Source of the DNA: JANXYW01 sp031400455
Lineage (GTDB): Bacteria > Chloroflexota > Dehalococcoidia > DSTF01 > JACRBR01
DNA length: 64,000 nt
Direction: 5' to 3'
NCBI GenBank assembly: GCA_031400455.1
Contig: JANNPX010000002.1
Coordinates: forward strand, 24,741 to 88,740
In this document: one piece after another, positions 1 to 8,118 of the stretch
How the letters are laid out: each line of letters begins with the position of its first letter
How positions within the stretch are numbered: the stretch's first letter is position 1
Program-made: the position numbers and the translations under genes
Notes under the pieces: generated by a model
Database searches by the model: none
The model's input: only the letters and a program-made list of their open reading frames with translations
Told to the model about the DNA's origin: nothing

Positions 1-222
1 TTCGGACACGGTCTCGGTCACGGCATCGGATTGCAGGTACATGAAGCGCCACGCGTCGCCCGCACATCGACCGACGAACTCAAGGACAACATGGTCTTCA
101 CCATCGAGCCCGGCATCTATGTCACTGGCTGGGGTGGCGTGCGCATCGAGGACATGGTGGTGCTGGAGAACGGCAAGGCCCGCGTCATGAGCAAGGCCCC
201 GAAGCTGCAGTTCGTCGGCTAG
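1..222 (+). CDS. pepP: Xaa-Pro aminopeptidase (M24 family), C-terminal fragment
   Basis: The reading frame is open to the left edge, so only the last 73 residues of a metallopeptidase are visible. It begins inside the M24 metal site: FGHGLGHGIGLQVHEAPR, then FTIEPGIYVTGWGGVRIED, which carry the conserved His and Glu metal ligands of the pita-bread fold. The family removes N-terminal residues preceding proline in the cytoplasm. It lies 97 bp upstream of efp, an order (pepP-efp) common in Bacillota and Chloroflexota. Xaa-Pro dipeptidase (PepQ) is not excluded because the N-terminal domain is outside the window. Confidence 0.9.
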   Translation, partial: FGHGLGHGIGLQVHEAPRVARTSTDELKDNMVFTIEPGIYVTGWGGVRIEDMVVLENGKARVMSKAPKLQFVG

Positions 223-319
223 GAACGGCTTCCGGCCGCACGTCGATTCCGCTACCTTATGTAGAACCCAGAACCACCGCCATAGCTGCGGCATGGCCAC
301 ACAGGAGGATGACCCGCCC

Positions 320-877
320 ATGATCTCGACGGGTGAAATGAAGCGCGGCGCCACCATTGAACTGGATGGGCGCGTCTGGCAGGTCATGGAGTTCAACCAC
401 ATCAAGATGGGCCGCGGCTCTGCGCAGATGCGCATGAAGCTCCGCGACGTTCGGCGCGGCGACCTCATCGAGCGCACGTTTCAGGCCGGTGAGAAGTGGC
501 CGCGTGTACGCGTCGAGCGCGTCACCATGCAGCTCAGCTACACCGAAGAAGATCTCATCTACTTCATGAACACCGAGACCTTCGACCAGGTGCCGCTCAC
601 CCGCGACCAGGTCGGCGAAGCGACGAACTTCATCGGCGAGAACGGCCAGTGCGACGTGCTCTTCCTCGGCGACGAGCCCATCGGCATCGAACTCCCCGCC
701 TCGGTCGCCCTCACGATCACCAAGTGCGACCCGGGCGTGAAGGGCGACACCGCCACCGGCGCCACGAAGCCGGCCACGCTCGAGACCGGCCTTGTGGTCA
801 ACGTCCCCCTCTTCGTGAACGAGGGCGACAAGATCAAGGTCAACACCGAGTCAGGCCAGTACCAGGAACGGGTCTAG
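320..877 (+). CDS. efp: Translation elongation factor P
   Basis: EF-P binds between the ribosomal P and E sites and relieves stalling at polyproline. The 185-residue product has the usual family length and three-domain layout: a KOW-like N-terminal domain, a central OB domain, and a C-terminal OB domain ending GQYQERV. I chose the ATG at 320 rather than the in-frame ATG at 293 because AGGAGG at 303-308 is an ideal ribosome binding site for 320 and the protein then begins MISTGEMKRG like its relatives. The domain I loop reads KMGRGSA, so the tip residue that contacts the tRNA is Arg32 instead of the modified lysine of E. coli EF-P. No modification enzyme gene lies nearby. Confidence 0.96.
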   Translation: MISTGEMKRGATIELDGRVWQVMEFNHIKMGRGSAQMRMKLRDVRRGDLIERTFQAGEKWPRVRVERVTMQLSYTEEDLIYFMNTETFDQVPLTRDQVGEATNFIGENGQCDVLFLGDEPIGIELPASVALTITKCDPGVKGDTATGATKPATLETGLVVNVPLFVNEGDKIKVNTESGQYQERV

Positions 878-944
878 CAAGCTCGCAACGGCCCACGAGT
901 CCCGCATCATTGCGCTGATCCGCATATTTGTTCGAAAATGCGGC

Positions 945-2216
945 GTGCATGTCTACGCCGTCCGCGAAGTCACCGCGTACCTGAGGGAGATGATCGAGTC
1001 GAGCCCCGTGCTCGGCGATATCTGGATCGCCGGGGAATGCTCGAACGTCAGCAGGCCCGCCTCCGGGCACACTTACTTCACACTCAAGGACGCCAATTCC
1101 CAACTCCGATCGGTCTACTTCGCGACCCGGGTAGGCGGCCGACCCTCAACCGCGGCGCTCGTGCAGAACGGCCACGCCATCATCGCCCACGGCCGCATAT
1201 CCCTCTACGAGCAGCGAGGCGACCTTCAGCTCTACGTCGACTTCGTCCAGCCCGAGGGCGCCGGCGCGCTCCAGGCGGAGTTCGAGCGACTCAAGGTGCG
1301 GCTCGAGGAGGAGGGCCTGTTCGATGACTCGCGCAAGCGCCCGCTGCCTGAGTTCCCGCACCGAATCGGCGTCGTCACGTCGGAGTCCGGCGCAGTCTTC
1401 CACGACATCTGCCAGGTACTCCAGCGCCGCTGGCCGCTCGCTGAAGTCGTGCTCTCGCCCGCGCCCGTACAGGGCGCCGACGCCGTGCCCGGCGTGATCG
1501 GCGCGATCGAACAACTCAACGCGCACGGCGACATCGACGTGATCATCGCGGGCCGCGGCGGCGGCTCCATCGAAGAGCTTTGGGCATTCAACGACGAGCT
1601 CGTCGCGCGCGCGATCTTCGCGAGCGGCGTCCCTATCGTGTCTGCTGTCGGACACGAGACCGACACCACCATCGCGGATTTCGTCGCCGATCGCCGCGCA
1701 CCCACGCCGTCCGCCGCAGCCGAGATAGTCTCGCCGGATCGGGTCGAGATCGGCGCCCGGCTCCGTACTGCCGTCGTGGCGATGGAGTCCGCCACGCGAC
1801 ATCGCGTCAGCGCCGGACGCGCGGACACGCTCAGTCAGGTGCACCTCATCGAGCGCCGTGCACCAGACGTGGATCGGGCGCGCCAGGCCGTCGACGACGC
1901 GACACGCCGCGGGCAGGCCGCGACGGAGAAGCTACACACGGGCGCCGTGCACGGCGTCGGTAACTTCGTCTGGCGCCTCAAGTCACTGGATCCCTTCGCC
2001 ACGCTCGATCGCGGCTATGCGGTCGTCCAGCGCGGCCCAACCGTCGTATCCAGCGTTTCATCGACCAAGCCCGGCGAGTCGCTGGGCGTGCGTGTGAAAG
2101 ACGGAACGTTCGGCGTACAGGTCGAAGGCGGCACCGTAATCCCGCGGCGACGGCCGAAACGTTCGATCCCCGACGCGCAAGCGCCACTGTTCACGATGCC
2201 TGAAGAACGGGCCTAG
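945..2216 (+). CDS. xseA: Exodeoxyribonuclease VII large subunit
   Basis: Catalytic subunit of exonuclease VII, which degrades single-stranded DNA from both ends in mismatch and damage repair. The 423-residue protein has an N-terminal OB-fold (about residues 1-100, with GECSNVSRPASGHTYFTLKD) and the catalytic domain with GRGGGSIEELWAFNDE and SAVGHETDTTIADFVADRRA, the family hallmarks. A long charged helical stretch follows (about 260-350), as expected for the coiled-coil that binds XseB. GTG at 945 is the start; no better in-frame start lies between it and efp. It is followed 9 bp later by xseB, so the two subunits are co-transcribed. Confidence 0.96.
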   Translation: MHVYAVREVTAYLREMIESSPVLGDIWIAGECSNVSRPASGHTYFTLKDANSQLRSVYFATRVGGRPSTAALVQNGHAIIAHGRISLYEQRGDLQLYVDFVQPEGAGALQAEFERLKVRLEEEGLFDDSRKRPLPEFPHRIGVVTSESGAVFHDICQVLQRRWPLAEVVLSPAPVQGADAVPGVIGAIEQLNAHGDIDVIIAGRGGGSIEELWAFNDELVARAIFASGVPIVSAVGHETDTTIADFVADRRAPTPSAAAEIVSPDRVEIGARLRTAVVAMESATRHRVSAGRADTLSQVHLIERRAPDVDRARQAVDDATRRGQAATEKLHTGAVHGVGNFVWRLKSLDPFATLDRGYAVVQRGPTVVSSVSSTKPGESLGVRVKDGTFGVQVEGGTVIPRRRPKRSIPDAQAPLFTMPEERA

Positions 2217-2225
2217 GAGAGCATC

Positions 2226-2528
2226 ATGCCACGAGAAGCGAAGCGCGAACCGTTCGAGCAGATCTATGGCAAGCTCGAAGACAGAGTGAACAAGCTCGAG
2301 CAGGGCGGACTTTCGCTCGAGGACTCGATTGCGCTCTACGAAGAAGGGATGACGTTGGCCCGCGCCTGCCAGCAGCGCCTCGACGAAGCGGAGCTAAAGA
2401 TCACGAAGTTGCGCGAGTCATTCGCCGTGCTGCCGCAAAGCAACGGACAGGTCGCCGATGAGGCGGTCGAAGACTACGAATACGTCGATGAGGATGCCGT
2501 GGCCAGCGACGACGAACCGTTCGGCTGA
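2226..2528 (+). CDS. xseB: Exodeoxyribonuclease VII small subunit
   Basis: A 100-residue partner of XseA. The N-terminal two-thirds form the small helical domain with LEDRVNKLEQGGLSLEDSIA followed by LYEEGMTLARACQQRLDEAE, typical for the family; the tail is acidic and probably disordered. An AGGAG-like ribosome binding site overlaps the xseA stop, and ATG at 2226 is 9 bp after that stop. In exonuclease VII several XseB copies coat the long XseA helices. Family length is usually 70-90, so the acidic tail is a slight extension. Confidence 0.94.
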   Translation: MPREAKREPFEQIYGKLEDRVNKLEQGGLSLEDSIALYEEGMTLARACQQRLDEAELKITKLRESFAVLPQSNGQVADEAVEDYEYVDEDAVASDDEPFG

Positions 2529-2595
2529 CCGGTTGCCCGACCACGTTCGACGGGCTACCGTGACGGCGGCGATTCGATAGCGGTGGAGGGGCGGC

Positions 2596-3423
2596 GTGTT
2601 GCGCATTGGTTGGTTCGCGACGGGCCGAGGTGAGACCTCACCTAAGCTGCTGCGAGCGGCCGTCGAGGAGATCCGCGCCGGCCGGCTCGACGCCGAGATC
2701 GCCTTCGTCTTCTCCAATCGTGAACGAGGCCAGTTCGACGTCACCGACGCATTCTTCGACCAGGTCGCCGGCTACGGCATCCCGCTCGTGACCCTGTCAG
2801 ACTCCCGTTTTCGGCGCGAGCACAAGGGCGGGGTTGCGCGCTCAGGTGAACCGTTGCCCGCCTGGCGCATCGAGTATGACCGCGCCGTCGCCGATTTATT
2901 GCGCCCATTCCCGTGCGATATCGGAATGCTGGCCGGCTACATGCTGATCATGACGGCGCCGCTCTACGAGCGGCACGCCATGCTGAATCTCCACCCCGCT
3001 GCGCCCGGCCAGCCAGCCGGGACGTGGCAGCAGGTGAACTGGCAACTCATCGAAGAGCGCGCGGAGCACGGCGGCGTCCGCATCCATCTCGTCACGGCGG
3101 AGTTGGACGAAGGCGCTATCGCCACCTACTGCACTTTCCCGCTCCGCGGCGCCACCATCGATCTGCTTTGGCGCGCCACCGAGCATCGGAGCGTCGCGGA
3201 CATCCGCGACACCGAGGGCGAGTCGTTCCCCCTCTTCCAGGAAATCCGCCGACGTGGCGTTGCGCGCGAACCCGTCCTCGTCCTCGAAACGCTTCGGTCG
3301 CTCGCCGATGGTCGCCTGAGCATCGTTGACGGACAGATCGCCGCCGGCCCGACGCGTATCGTGCAGGGATACGACCTGACGCCGGAGATCGAGCGCTCGC
3401 TCTCGAAGGCTGCGCACGCATAG
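2596..3423 (+). CDS. Formyltransferase-family protein (PurN-like)
   Basis: The 275-residue protein has the formyltransferase N-terminal fold shared by glycinamide ribonucleotide transformylase and methionyl-tRNA formyltransferase. The three catalytic residues of PurN are retained: Asn131 and His133 in MLNLHPAAPG and Asp171 in AELDEGAIA. The N-terminal loop differs (WFATGRGETSPKLL instead of the usual SGNGSNLQ), and the C-terminus is about 60 residues longer than E. coli PurN, so the exact substrate is uncertain. The start is GTG at 2596, preceded by GGAGGGG. It may be a true PurN or a specialised formyltransferase acting on another amine. Confidence 0.75.
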   Translation: MLRIGWFATGRGETSPKLLRAAVEEIRAGRLDAEIAFVFSNRERGQFDVTDAFFDQVAGYGIPLVTLSDSRFRREHKGGVARSGEPLPAWRIEYDRAVADLLRPFPCDIGMLAGYMLIMTAPLYERHAMLNLHPAAPGQPAGTWQQVNWQLIEERAEHGGVRIHLVTAELDEGAIATYCTFPLRGATIDLLWRATEHRSVADIRDTEGESFPLFQEIRRRGVAREPVLVLETLRSLADGRLSIVDGQIAAGPTRIVQGYDLTPEIERSLSKAAHA

Positions 3424-3443
3424 ACATGTTGCGAATTCCGTAA

Positions 3444-3472
3444 TTGACGCGTCATAAGTCGCGCGCTACGAT
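3444..3472 (+). promoter_or_regulatory. Sigma-70-type promoter for the 3481 zinc-ribbon gene
   Basis: TTGACG at 3444-3449 and TACGAT at 3467-3472 are separated by exactly 17 bp. The -10 box ends 8 bp before the ATG at 3481, so transcription would begin at or next to the start codon, giving a leaderless or nearly leaderless message. No Shine-Dalgarno sequence is visible before 3481. Confidence 0.6.
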
Positions 3473-3480
3473 GTCGCTCC

Positions 3481-3843
3481 ATGCATATGTCTAGCTGCGA
3501 TGCCTGCCAATTCACGCTCGATGCGGGCGACAATTTCTGTCGTCGCTGCGGCGTACCCGCAGCGACGCCTCATCTGCCTGCGGTACGCAGCGCTGCTCCG
3601 CCCGCCATTTGGCGCGCACAGGCGTCGCCGGTCGTGAAGGGTGCGGCCGTCATGGCGGCTGGCACCGTCGGCCAGTTTGTCGTGCGCAGGGTCATCGGTG
3701 GGCTGCTCTCGGGCGGCAAGCCCGGCAAACATCGGGCGATCCGGATCAAGAATCCGCGTGGCAACGACGGCCTCGTCGACGAAGCTCAAATCATCACCGA
3801 AACCATCATGATGCGGCGCGTGAGGATCAGGCGGCAAGGCTGA
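3481..3843 (+). CDS. Small zinc-ribbon protein of unknown function
   Basis: A 120-residue protein beginning with a CxxC...CxxC zinc ribbon (CDAC at residues 6-9 and CRRC at about 21-24), typical of the zinc-ribbon heads on many small bacterial proteins. A low-complexity Ala/Pro linker follows, then a short hydrophobic stretch (VKGAAVMAAGTVGQFVVRRV, about 52-71) that may be an amphipathic or membrane-associated helix, and a basic C-terminus. I do not recognise a catalytic domain. It has its own predicted promoter (3444-3472) and lies 52 bp before a secreted-protein gene, so it may be the first gene of that transcript. Function unknown. Confidence 0.7.
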   Translation: MHMSSCDACQFTLDAGDNFCRRCGVPAATPHLPAVRSAAPPAIWRAQASPVVKGAAVMAAGTVGQFVVRRVIGGLLSGGKPGKHRAIRIKNPRGNDGLVDEAQIITETIMMRRVRIRRQG

Positions 3844-3895
3844 TTCACCCCCGTCCGAGACGCCCCGGTGGGCAGGACACCAGGACCGGACGTCG

Positions 3896-5860
3896 ATGCG
3901 CATCTCCCCCCATGCGTTTGCCACCGCCGCGCTGCTCAGCGTCACCTTGCTTGCTGTAGCGGCCGGGACGCCGCACCGCCTAGAAGCATTCGACTACGTG
4001 ACCAACGGTGGATTCGAGGATGGCACAGACTGGTGGGCGGCGCCCCAGTCGACGATCTTCGATGCAGTCGGCGCGGACATCGTCGCGCCACCCGAGGGCA
4101 TCCGCAGCGGTCGGGTCATGATCGCGCCCGGTGCGTCCTCATTCTGGATCCATCAAACGTCCTGGGCGGGGTCACCCGCAGGCATCTACGATTTCTCAGC
4201 CCGCGTCTGGACCACATCGCGCTCGATGGAGGCGTACGTGCAGGCAGCGGAGAGCAACACGCAGACGACCGTGCGCGTTACCGCCGAACCAACGACGGAT
4301 CGCTGGATCGAGGTGCGCGGCACGATCCAGATCACCGGCGCCAACAACGTCGCGATCACGATCGGGGGCACCGGCTCCGGCGGCGACGTCATCTACGTCG
4401 ATGACGTTCACTTCGAAGGCGCCGACCCGGCCACGATGACGCCGACCGCAACGTCCACGCCGCAGCCCAGCAAGACCCCGCCGCCAGACGTAACCTTCAC
4501 GCGCACGCCGACGGGCACCCGCACGGCATCACCGACGAAAACCCCCACCAAGACGCCGGCTGCCGCGGTAGTCAGCGGCGTGCTGCGCAACGGCGGCTTC
4601 GAGGCAGCGAACGACGACGGCGCACCCGCTGACTGGCAGAAATACGGCGGCACACTCAATGTCAGCGATCGCGCGCGCACAGGGACACGCGCAGCAAGTC
4701 TGCAAAGCGACACCGATTCGACGAAATGGCTGTACCAGACCGTGCTCGTCGACGGCAGCGAGTCATACGAGTTCAGCGCATGGCTTCTGCACGACGACGT
4801 GAGCGTTTCGTCCACTTTCCTTCGCGTCTCCTGGTACGCGAGCGACGATGGCAGCGGCACGGCATCCGGGACCGCCGATTCCACGGAGCGGCTCACCTCT
4901 TCATTGGCGGAGTACCGGATATTGACCACCGGCGCGATCACCGCTCCGCCCGACGCTGGATCTGCACGGCTGCGCATCATGCTCGCGCCCATCTCCGGCG
5001 CTACGGCCACCATCTATGCCGACGACGCGGTGTTTCAGCCCGCAGTTCCACCTGACGCCGCTGTTCCGATCGCTTCAGGCGACCTTACACCCGGAGCCAC
5101 CGCCGCGAATCGTGTAGGTGAGGACGGCGACGCGGGTGCTGTTGCGAACAACTCGCGCGCGCGATCGCTCGGCGGCGTGACCAGCAGTTCCGTCGCCGAC
5201 GCGCAGCACGCCGTCATCAACGAGGTGCTCTACGACCCAGATGGGGAGGGCGCCGACAGCGAGGGAGAGTGGGTAGAGATCTACAACCCGACGGGCGTGT
5301 CCATCTCGCTGGACGGGTGGTCGCTGGCCGACGCCGCCAGCTCGGGTGATCTGCCACACATCACCATCGGGCCGCGACAGTTCGTCGTAATTACCGCTTT
5401 GAATAGCCTTTCGTCAGCTTCTGCCCCGTTCATTTCGTTCGGTCGCCGTATCGGAAACGGACTCGGCAATGGCGGTGATCGCCTTCTCCTTCGCGACGCC
5501 GCCGGCGAATTGGTAGACGCTATTTCGTGGGGATCAGATACGACCGTGCTGTCGCCAGCGATCGCCGACGTGCCGGAGGGGCACTCCATCGAGCGGCGCA
5601 ACGCCGGCCAGGATACGAACGCAGCGGCTGATTTCAGCGACAATATGCACCCGTCCCCCGGTTCCGCGCTCGGCGCCACGTCGGCGGTCGCCAGTGCCCG
5701 GACAACCGTCGAGGAAGCTCCCCGAACGCTGGCCTCCCGCGAACGACGCTTCGCGTGGCTCCCGTGGGCCCTCGCAGCGTCGATGAGCGCCGCGCTGCTC
5801 GCGGTCATGTCGTGGCGTACGGCCCCGACGCTCGTACAGCGGCTGCGGCAACACTCATGA
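3896..5860 (+). CDS. Secreted, membrane-anchored protein with lamin-tail domain
   Basis: A 654-residue surface protein. It starts with a signal peptide (hydrophobic core ATAALLSVTLLAVAAG), then has two similar beta-sandwich, carbohydrate-binding-like modules, each opening with NGGFE (about residues 38-175 and 228-385). They are separated by a Thr/Pro-rich linker (about 180-222). A lamin-tail domain follows from about 438 (INEVLYDPDGEG, GEWVEIYNPTG, SLDGWSLAD), and the protein ends in one transmembrane helix (about 628-646) with a basic tail. Lamin-tail domains in bacteria are usually on secreted, often nuclease- or adhesion-related, proteins. No enzymatic domain is visible. Its TGA overlaps the ATG of rluB (ATGA), an unusual coupling of a surface protein to an rRNA-modification enzyme. 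Confidence 0.8.
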   Translation: MRISPHAFATAALLSVTLLAVAAGTPHRLEAFDYVTNGGFEDGTDWWAAPQSTIFDAVGADIVAPPEGIRSGRVMIAPGASSFWIHQTSWAGSPAGIYDFSARVWTTSRSMEAYVQAAESNTQTTVRVTAEPTTDRWIEVRGTIQITGANNVAITIGGTGSGGDVIYVDDVHFEGADPATMTPTATSTPQPSKTPPPDVTFTRTPTGTRTASPTKTPTKTPAAAVVSGVLRNGGFEAANDDGAPADWQKYGGTLNVSDRARTGTRAASLQSDTDSTKWLYQTVLVDGSESYEFSAWLLHDDVSVSSTFLRVSWYASDDGSGTASGTADSTERLTSSLAEYRILTTGAITAPPDAGSARLRIMLAPISGATATIYADDAVFQPAVPPDAAVPIASGDLTPGATAANRVGEDGDAGAVANNSRARSLGGVTSSSVADAQHAVINEVLYDPDGEGADSEGEWVEIYNPTGVSISLDGWSLADAASSGDLPHITIGPRQFVVITALNSLSSASAPFISFGRRIGNGLGNGGDRLLLRDAAGELVDAISWGSDTTVLSPAIADVPEGHSIERRNAGQDTNAAADFSDNMHPSPGSALGATSAVASARTTVEEAPRTLASRERRFAWLPWALAASMSAALLAVMSWRTAPTLVQRLRQHS

Positions 5861-6609
5861 GCGAACGGCTGCAGAAGATCCTCGCGCGCGCTGGCCACGG
5901 CTCCCGGCGTGCCGCAGAACTGCTAATCACGGCAGGACGCGTGCGCGTCAACGGCGTCGTCGTCACCGATCTCGGCGTGCGCGCTGATACCGCAGTGGAT
6001 CGTATCGAGTTGGACGGCGCGCAGGTAACGATCCCCACCGGCCAGTTGTACCTGGCGATGAACAAACCCGCAGGAGTACTGACGACGATCACGGACCCCG
6101 AGGGCCGCCGAACGGTCATGCAGCTACTGCCGGACGGACTGCCTCCACATGTCTTCCCGATCGGCCGGCTCGATCGCGACACCGAGGGATTGCTGCTCTT
6201 CACCAACGACGGCGAGTTCGCCCACCGGATGGCCCATCCGCGCTACGAGATCGACAAGGAATACGTCGCGCTCGTCGAAGGCTCTCCAACCGCGGCCGCG
6301 TTAGATGAGCTGCACTCCGGCGTCCTCATCGAAGGCAAGCGCACCTCACCGGCGACTGTAGACGTGACGACGCCCCTCGCGGGGTACGCCACGTCGGCCG
6401 GTCATGCATGGCTCCGTCTTGTCATCCATGAAGGTCGTAAGCGACAGGTCCGGCTCATGTGCGCATCCGTCGGCCTGCCCGTGAAGACGCTCGTGCGGAC
6501 GCGGATCGGCGGCATCACGCTCGCCAAGCTGGCCCGAGGTACGACGCGCGTCCTCTCCGAGCGCGAAGTGTCCGATCTGAGGCACCTCGTGGCGCTTGAC
6601 GACGCCTGA
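5857..6609 (+). CDS. rluB: 23S rRNA pseudouridine synthase, RluB/RsuA family
   Basis: A 250-residue enzyme that converts uridine to pseudouridine in ribosomal RNA. It has an N-terminal S4 RNA-binding domain (residues 1-60, ERLQKILARAGHGSRR) and the RsuA/RluB catalytic domain with GRLDRDTEGLLLFTNDG, in which Asp106 is the expected nucleophile. The ATG at 5857 overlaps the previous stop; an upstream in-frame ATG at 5755 would add 34 residues lying inside the previous gene and was rejected. Downstream come cmk and plsC, a neighbourhood (rluB-cmk-plsC-ispH) also known from Bacillota. Confidence 0.93.
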   Translation: MSERLQKILARAGHGSRRAAELLITAGRVRVNGVVVTDLGVRADTAVDRIELDGAQVTIPTGQLYLAMNKPAGVLTTITDPEGRRTVMQLLPDGLPPHVFPIGRLDRDTEGLLLFTNDGEFAHRMAHPRYEIDKEYVALVEGSPTAAALDELHSGVLIEGKRTSPATVDVTTPLAGYATSAGHAWLRLVIHEGRKRQVRLMCASVGLPVKTLVRTRIGGITLAKLARGTTRVLSEREVSDLRHLVALDDA

Positions 6610-6643
6610 TCGCCCTCCCGGCGCTGACGGGTACACTCGGGCG

Positions 6644-7321
6644 ATGCAGACGGTAGACGCCATAACCATCGACGGACCCGCCGCGTCCGGCAAGAGCGCC
6701 GTCGGCATGGCGCTCGCCCGGCGGCTGTCGTACCGATTCTTCGACACGGGCGCGATGTACCGTGCCGTAACCTGGCTCGCGCTGCATCGCGGCATCGACG
6801 TGCACGACGCCCGTGCCCTCACCGCCCTCGTGGCGCAAGCGGCCATCGACGCCACACGGAGCTCGGCGGACGCCATCGAACCGACCGGCGTCATCATCGA
6901 CGGCGAAGACGCCACGCCGCACCTGCGCGATGCCGAGGTCGACGCCAACGTCTCGCTGGTGTCGCGCGTGCCGGGTGTGCGCACCACCCTCGTGCGCATC
7001 CAGCGCGAGATCGGCGCCGTAGGCCGTGTCGTGATGGCGGGCCGCGATATCGGCAGCGTCGTGCTGCCGGATGCGAAGCTCAAGATCTACCTGGACGCAT
7101 CTCGCGAAGTGCGGGCGCGTCGCCGTGCTGCGCAGATGCGCGAAGCCGGCCTCAATCCCGAACTTGGCGCGCTACTTGCCGATCTCGAGCGGCGCGACGG
7201 CATCGACAGTAGCCGCGCGACATCGCCGTTGACCGCAGCGCCAGATGCTGTGATCATCAACACGGACACGCTTGGCGTTGAGGAGGTCGTACGGCGAATC
7301 GAAGCACTGGCACGCGAATGA
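6644..7321 (+). CDS. cmk: Cytidylate kinase
   Basis: Phosphorylates CMP and dCMP with ATP. The 225-residue protein starts MQTVDAITIDGPAASGKSAV, with the family P-loop GPAASGKS at about residues 11-18, followed by FDTGAMYRAVTW and GRDIGSVVLPDAKLKIYL. I chose ATG 6644 over an in-frame ATG at 6596 that overlaps rluB and adds non-conserved residues. TACACT at 6632-6637 is 6 bp before the ATG and there is no Shine-Dalgarno, suggesting an additional leaderless transcript. The stop overlaps the plsC start (ATGA). Confidence 0.96.
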   Translation: MQTVDAITIDGPAASGKSAVGMALARRLSYRFFDTGAMYRAVTWLALHRGIDVHDARALTALVAQAAIDATRSSADAIEPTGVIIDGEDATPHLRDAEVDANVSLVSRVPGVRTTLVRIQREIGAVGRVVMAGRDIGSVVLPDAKLKIYLDASREVRARRRAAQMREAGLNPELGALLADLERRDGIDSSRATSPLTAAPDAVIINTDTLGVEEVVRRIEALARE

Positions 7322-8016
7322 TCTGGCGCATCGTCCCGGTTTCGTACTGGGCCGTTGTCGCGCTCATCCGGCTCTGTACATTCCTCTATTGCAAGGGACC
7401 GTACGTCACCGGCCGCGAGAACGTGCCCAAAACGGGCGGCGCCATTCTCGTTTCGAACCACCTGAACAACGCTGACCCCTGCGTCCTTCCGGGAGCACTC
7501 AACCGGCGCCTCGTGATCATGGCGAAGAAAGAGATGTTCAAGTGGCCGATCATCAGCCTGCTGTTTCGGCTCATCGGATCGTTTCCTGTCGATCGTGAGG
7601 GAGCCGACCTCTCCGCGATCCGCGAGGCACAGGCCGTCGTGCATGACGGCAACCTGCTCCTGATGTTCCCCGAGGGCACGCGCAGCAAGGACCGCCAACT
7701 CCACCAGGGGTTCGCCGGCACCGCGCTCGTCGCCTACCGCACAGGTGCCCCGATCGTGCCGATCGCGATCACCGGCACGGAACACCTGAAATGGCCGATG
7801 CTGTTCTTCCGGCCCTTCCTCGGCCCTCGCGTCACGATCACGTTCGGCGAGCCGTTCTACCCGCCGAAGGTCGAGCGCATCACCACGCAGGCCGCCCGCA
7901 TTGCCACCGACGACATCATGCGCCACATCGCGGAGCTACTGCCGGAGTCTTACCGGGGCGCGTACCGCGAAGCGGTCGTCCGGCATGCCGCGGGTGTGCC
8001 CGAGCGCGTGCCGTAG
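7318..8016 (+). CDS. plsC: 1-acyl-sn-glycerol-3-phosphate acyltransferase
   Basis: Adds the second acyl chain in phosphatidic acid synthesis at the inner face of the membrane. The 232-residue protein has a hydrophobic N-terminus (about residues 5-24), the catalytic box SNHLNNAD (HxxxxD type), and the substrate-binding motif FPEGTRSKDRQLHQGF. It is translationally coupled to cmk by an ATGA overlap. Other members of this family acylate different lysophospholipids, but the motifs and the cmk-plsC-ispH neighbourhood favour PlsC. Confidence 0.92.
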   Translation: MIWRIVPVSYWAVVALIRLCTFLYCKGPYVTGRENVPKTGGAILVSNHLNNADPCVLPGALNRRLVIMAKKEMFKWPIISLLFRLIGSFPVDREGADLSAIREAQAVVHDGNLLLMFPEGTRSKDRQLHQGFAGTALVAYRTGAPIVPIAITGTEHLKWPMLFFRPFLGPRVTITFGEPFYPPKVERITTQAARIATDDIMRHIAELLPESYRGAYREAVVRHAAGVPERVP

Positions 8017-8066
8017 CTGGCTGACTCAACTAACGCCCGCACGGCATATGCATTCCTAATAACCTC

Positions 8067-8118
8067 CTACTGCTCCGATATACTCAATGCGGCAACACGA
8101 ACGCATTCGGAGCAGTAG
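8067..8118. promoter_or_regulatory. Perfect 12-bp inverted repeat abutting the ispH start codon
   Basis: CTACTGCTCCGA at 8067-8078 and TCGGAGCAGTAG at 8107-8118 are perfect reverse complements, and the right arm ends on the base before the ispH ATG. An inner pair, ATGCG and CGCAT (about 8087-8091 and 8102-8106), extends the possible hairpin. The only Shine-Dalgarno-like sequence, GGAG at 8109-8112, lies in the right arm. A -10-like TATACT at 8079-8084 lies between the arms. The element could be an RNA hairpin hiding the ribosome binding site or an operator spanning a promoter; the sequence does not decide. Confidence 0.6.
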
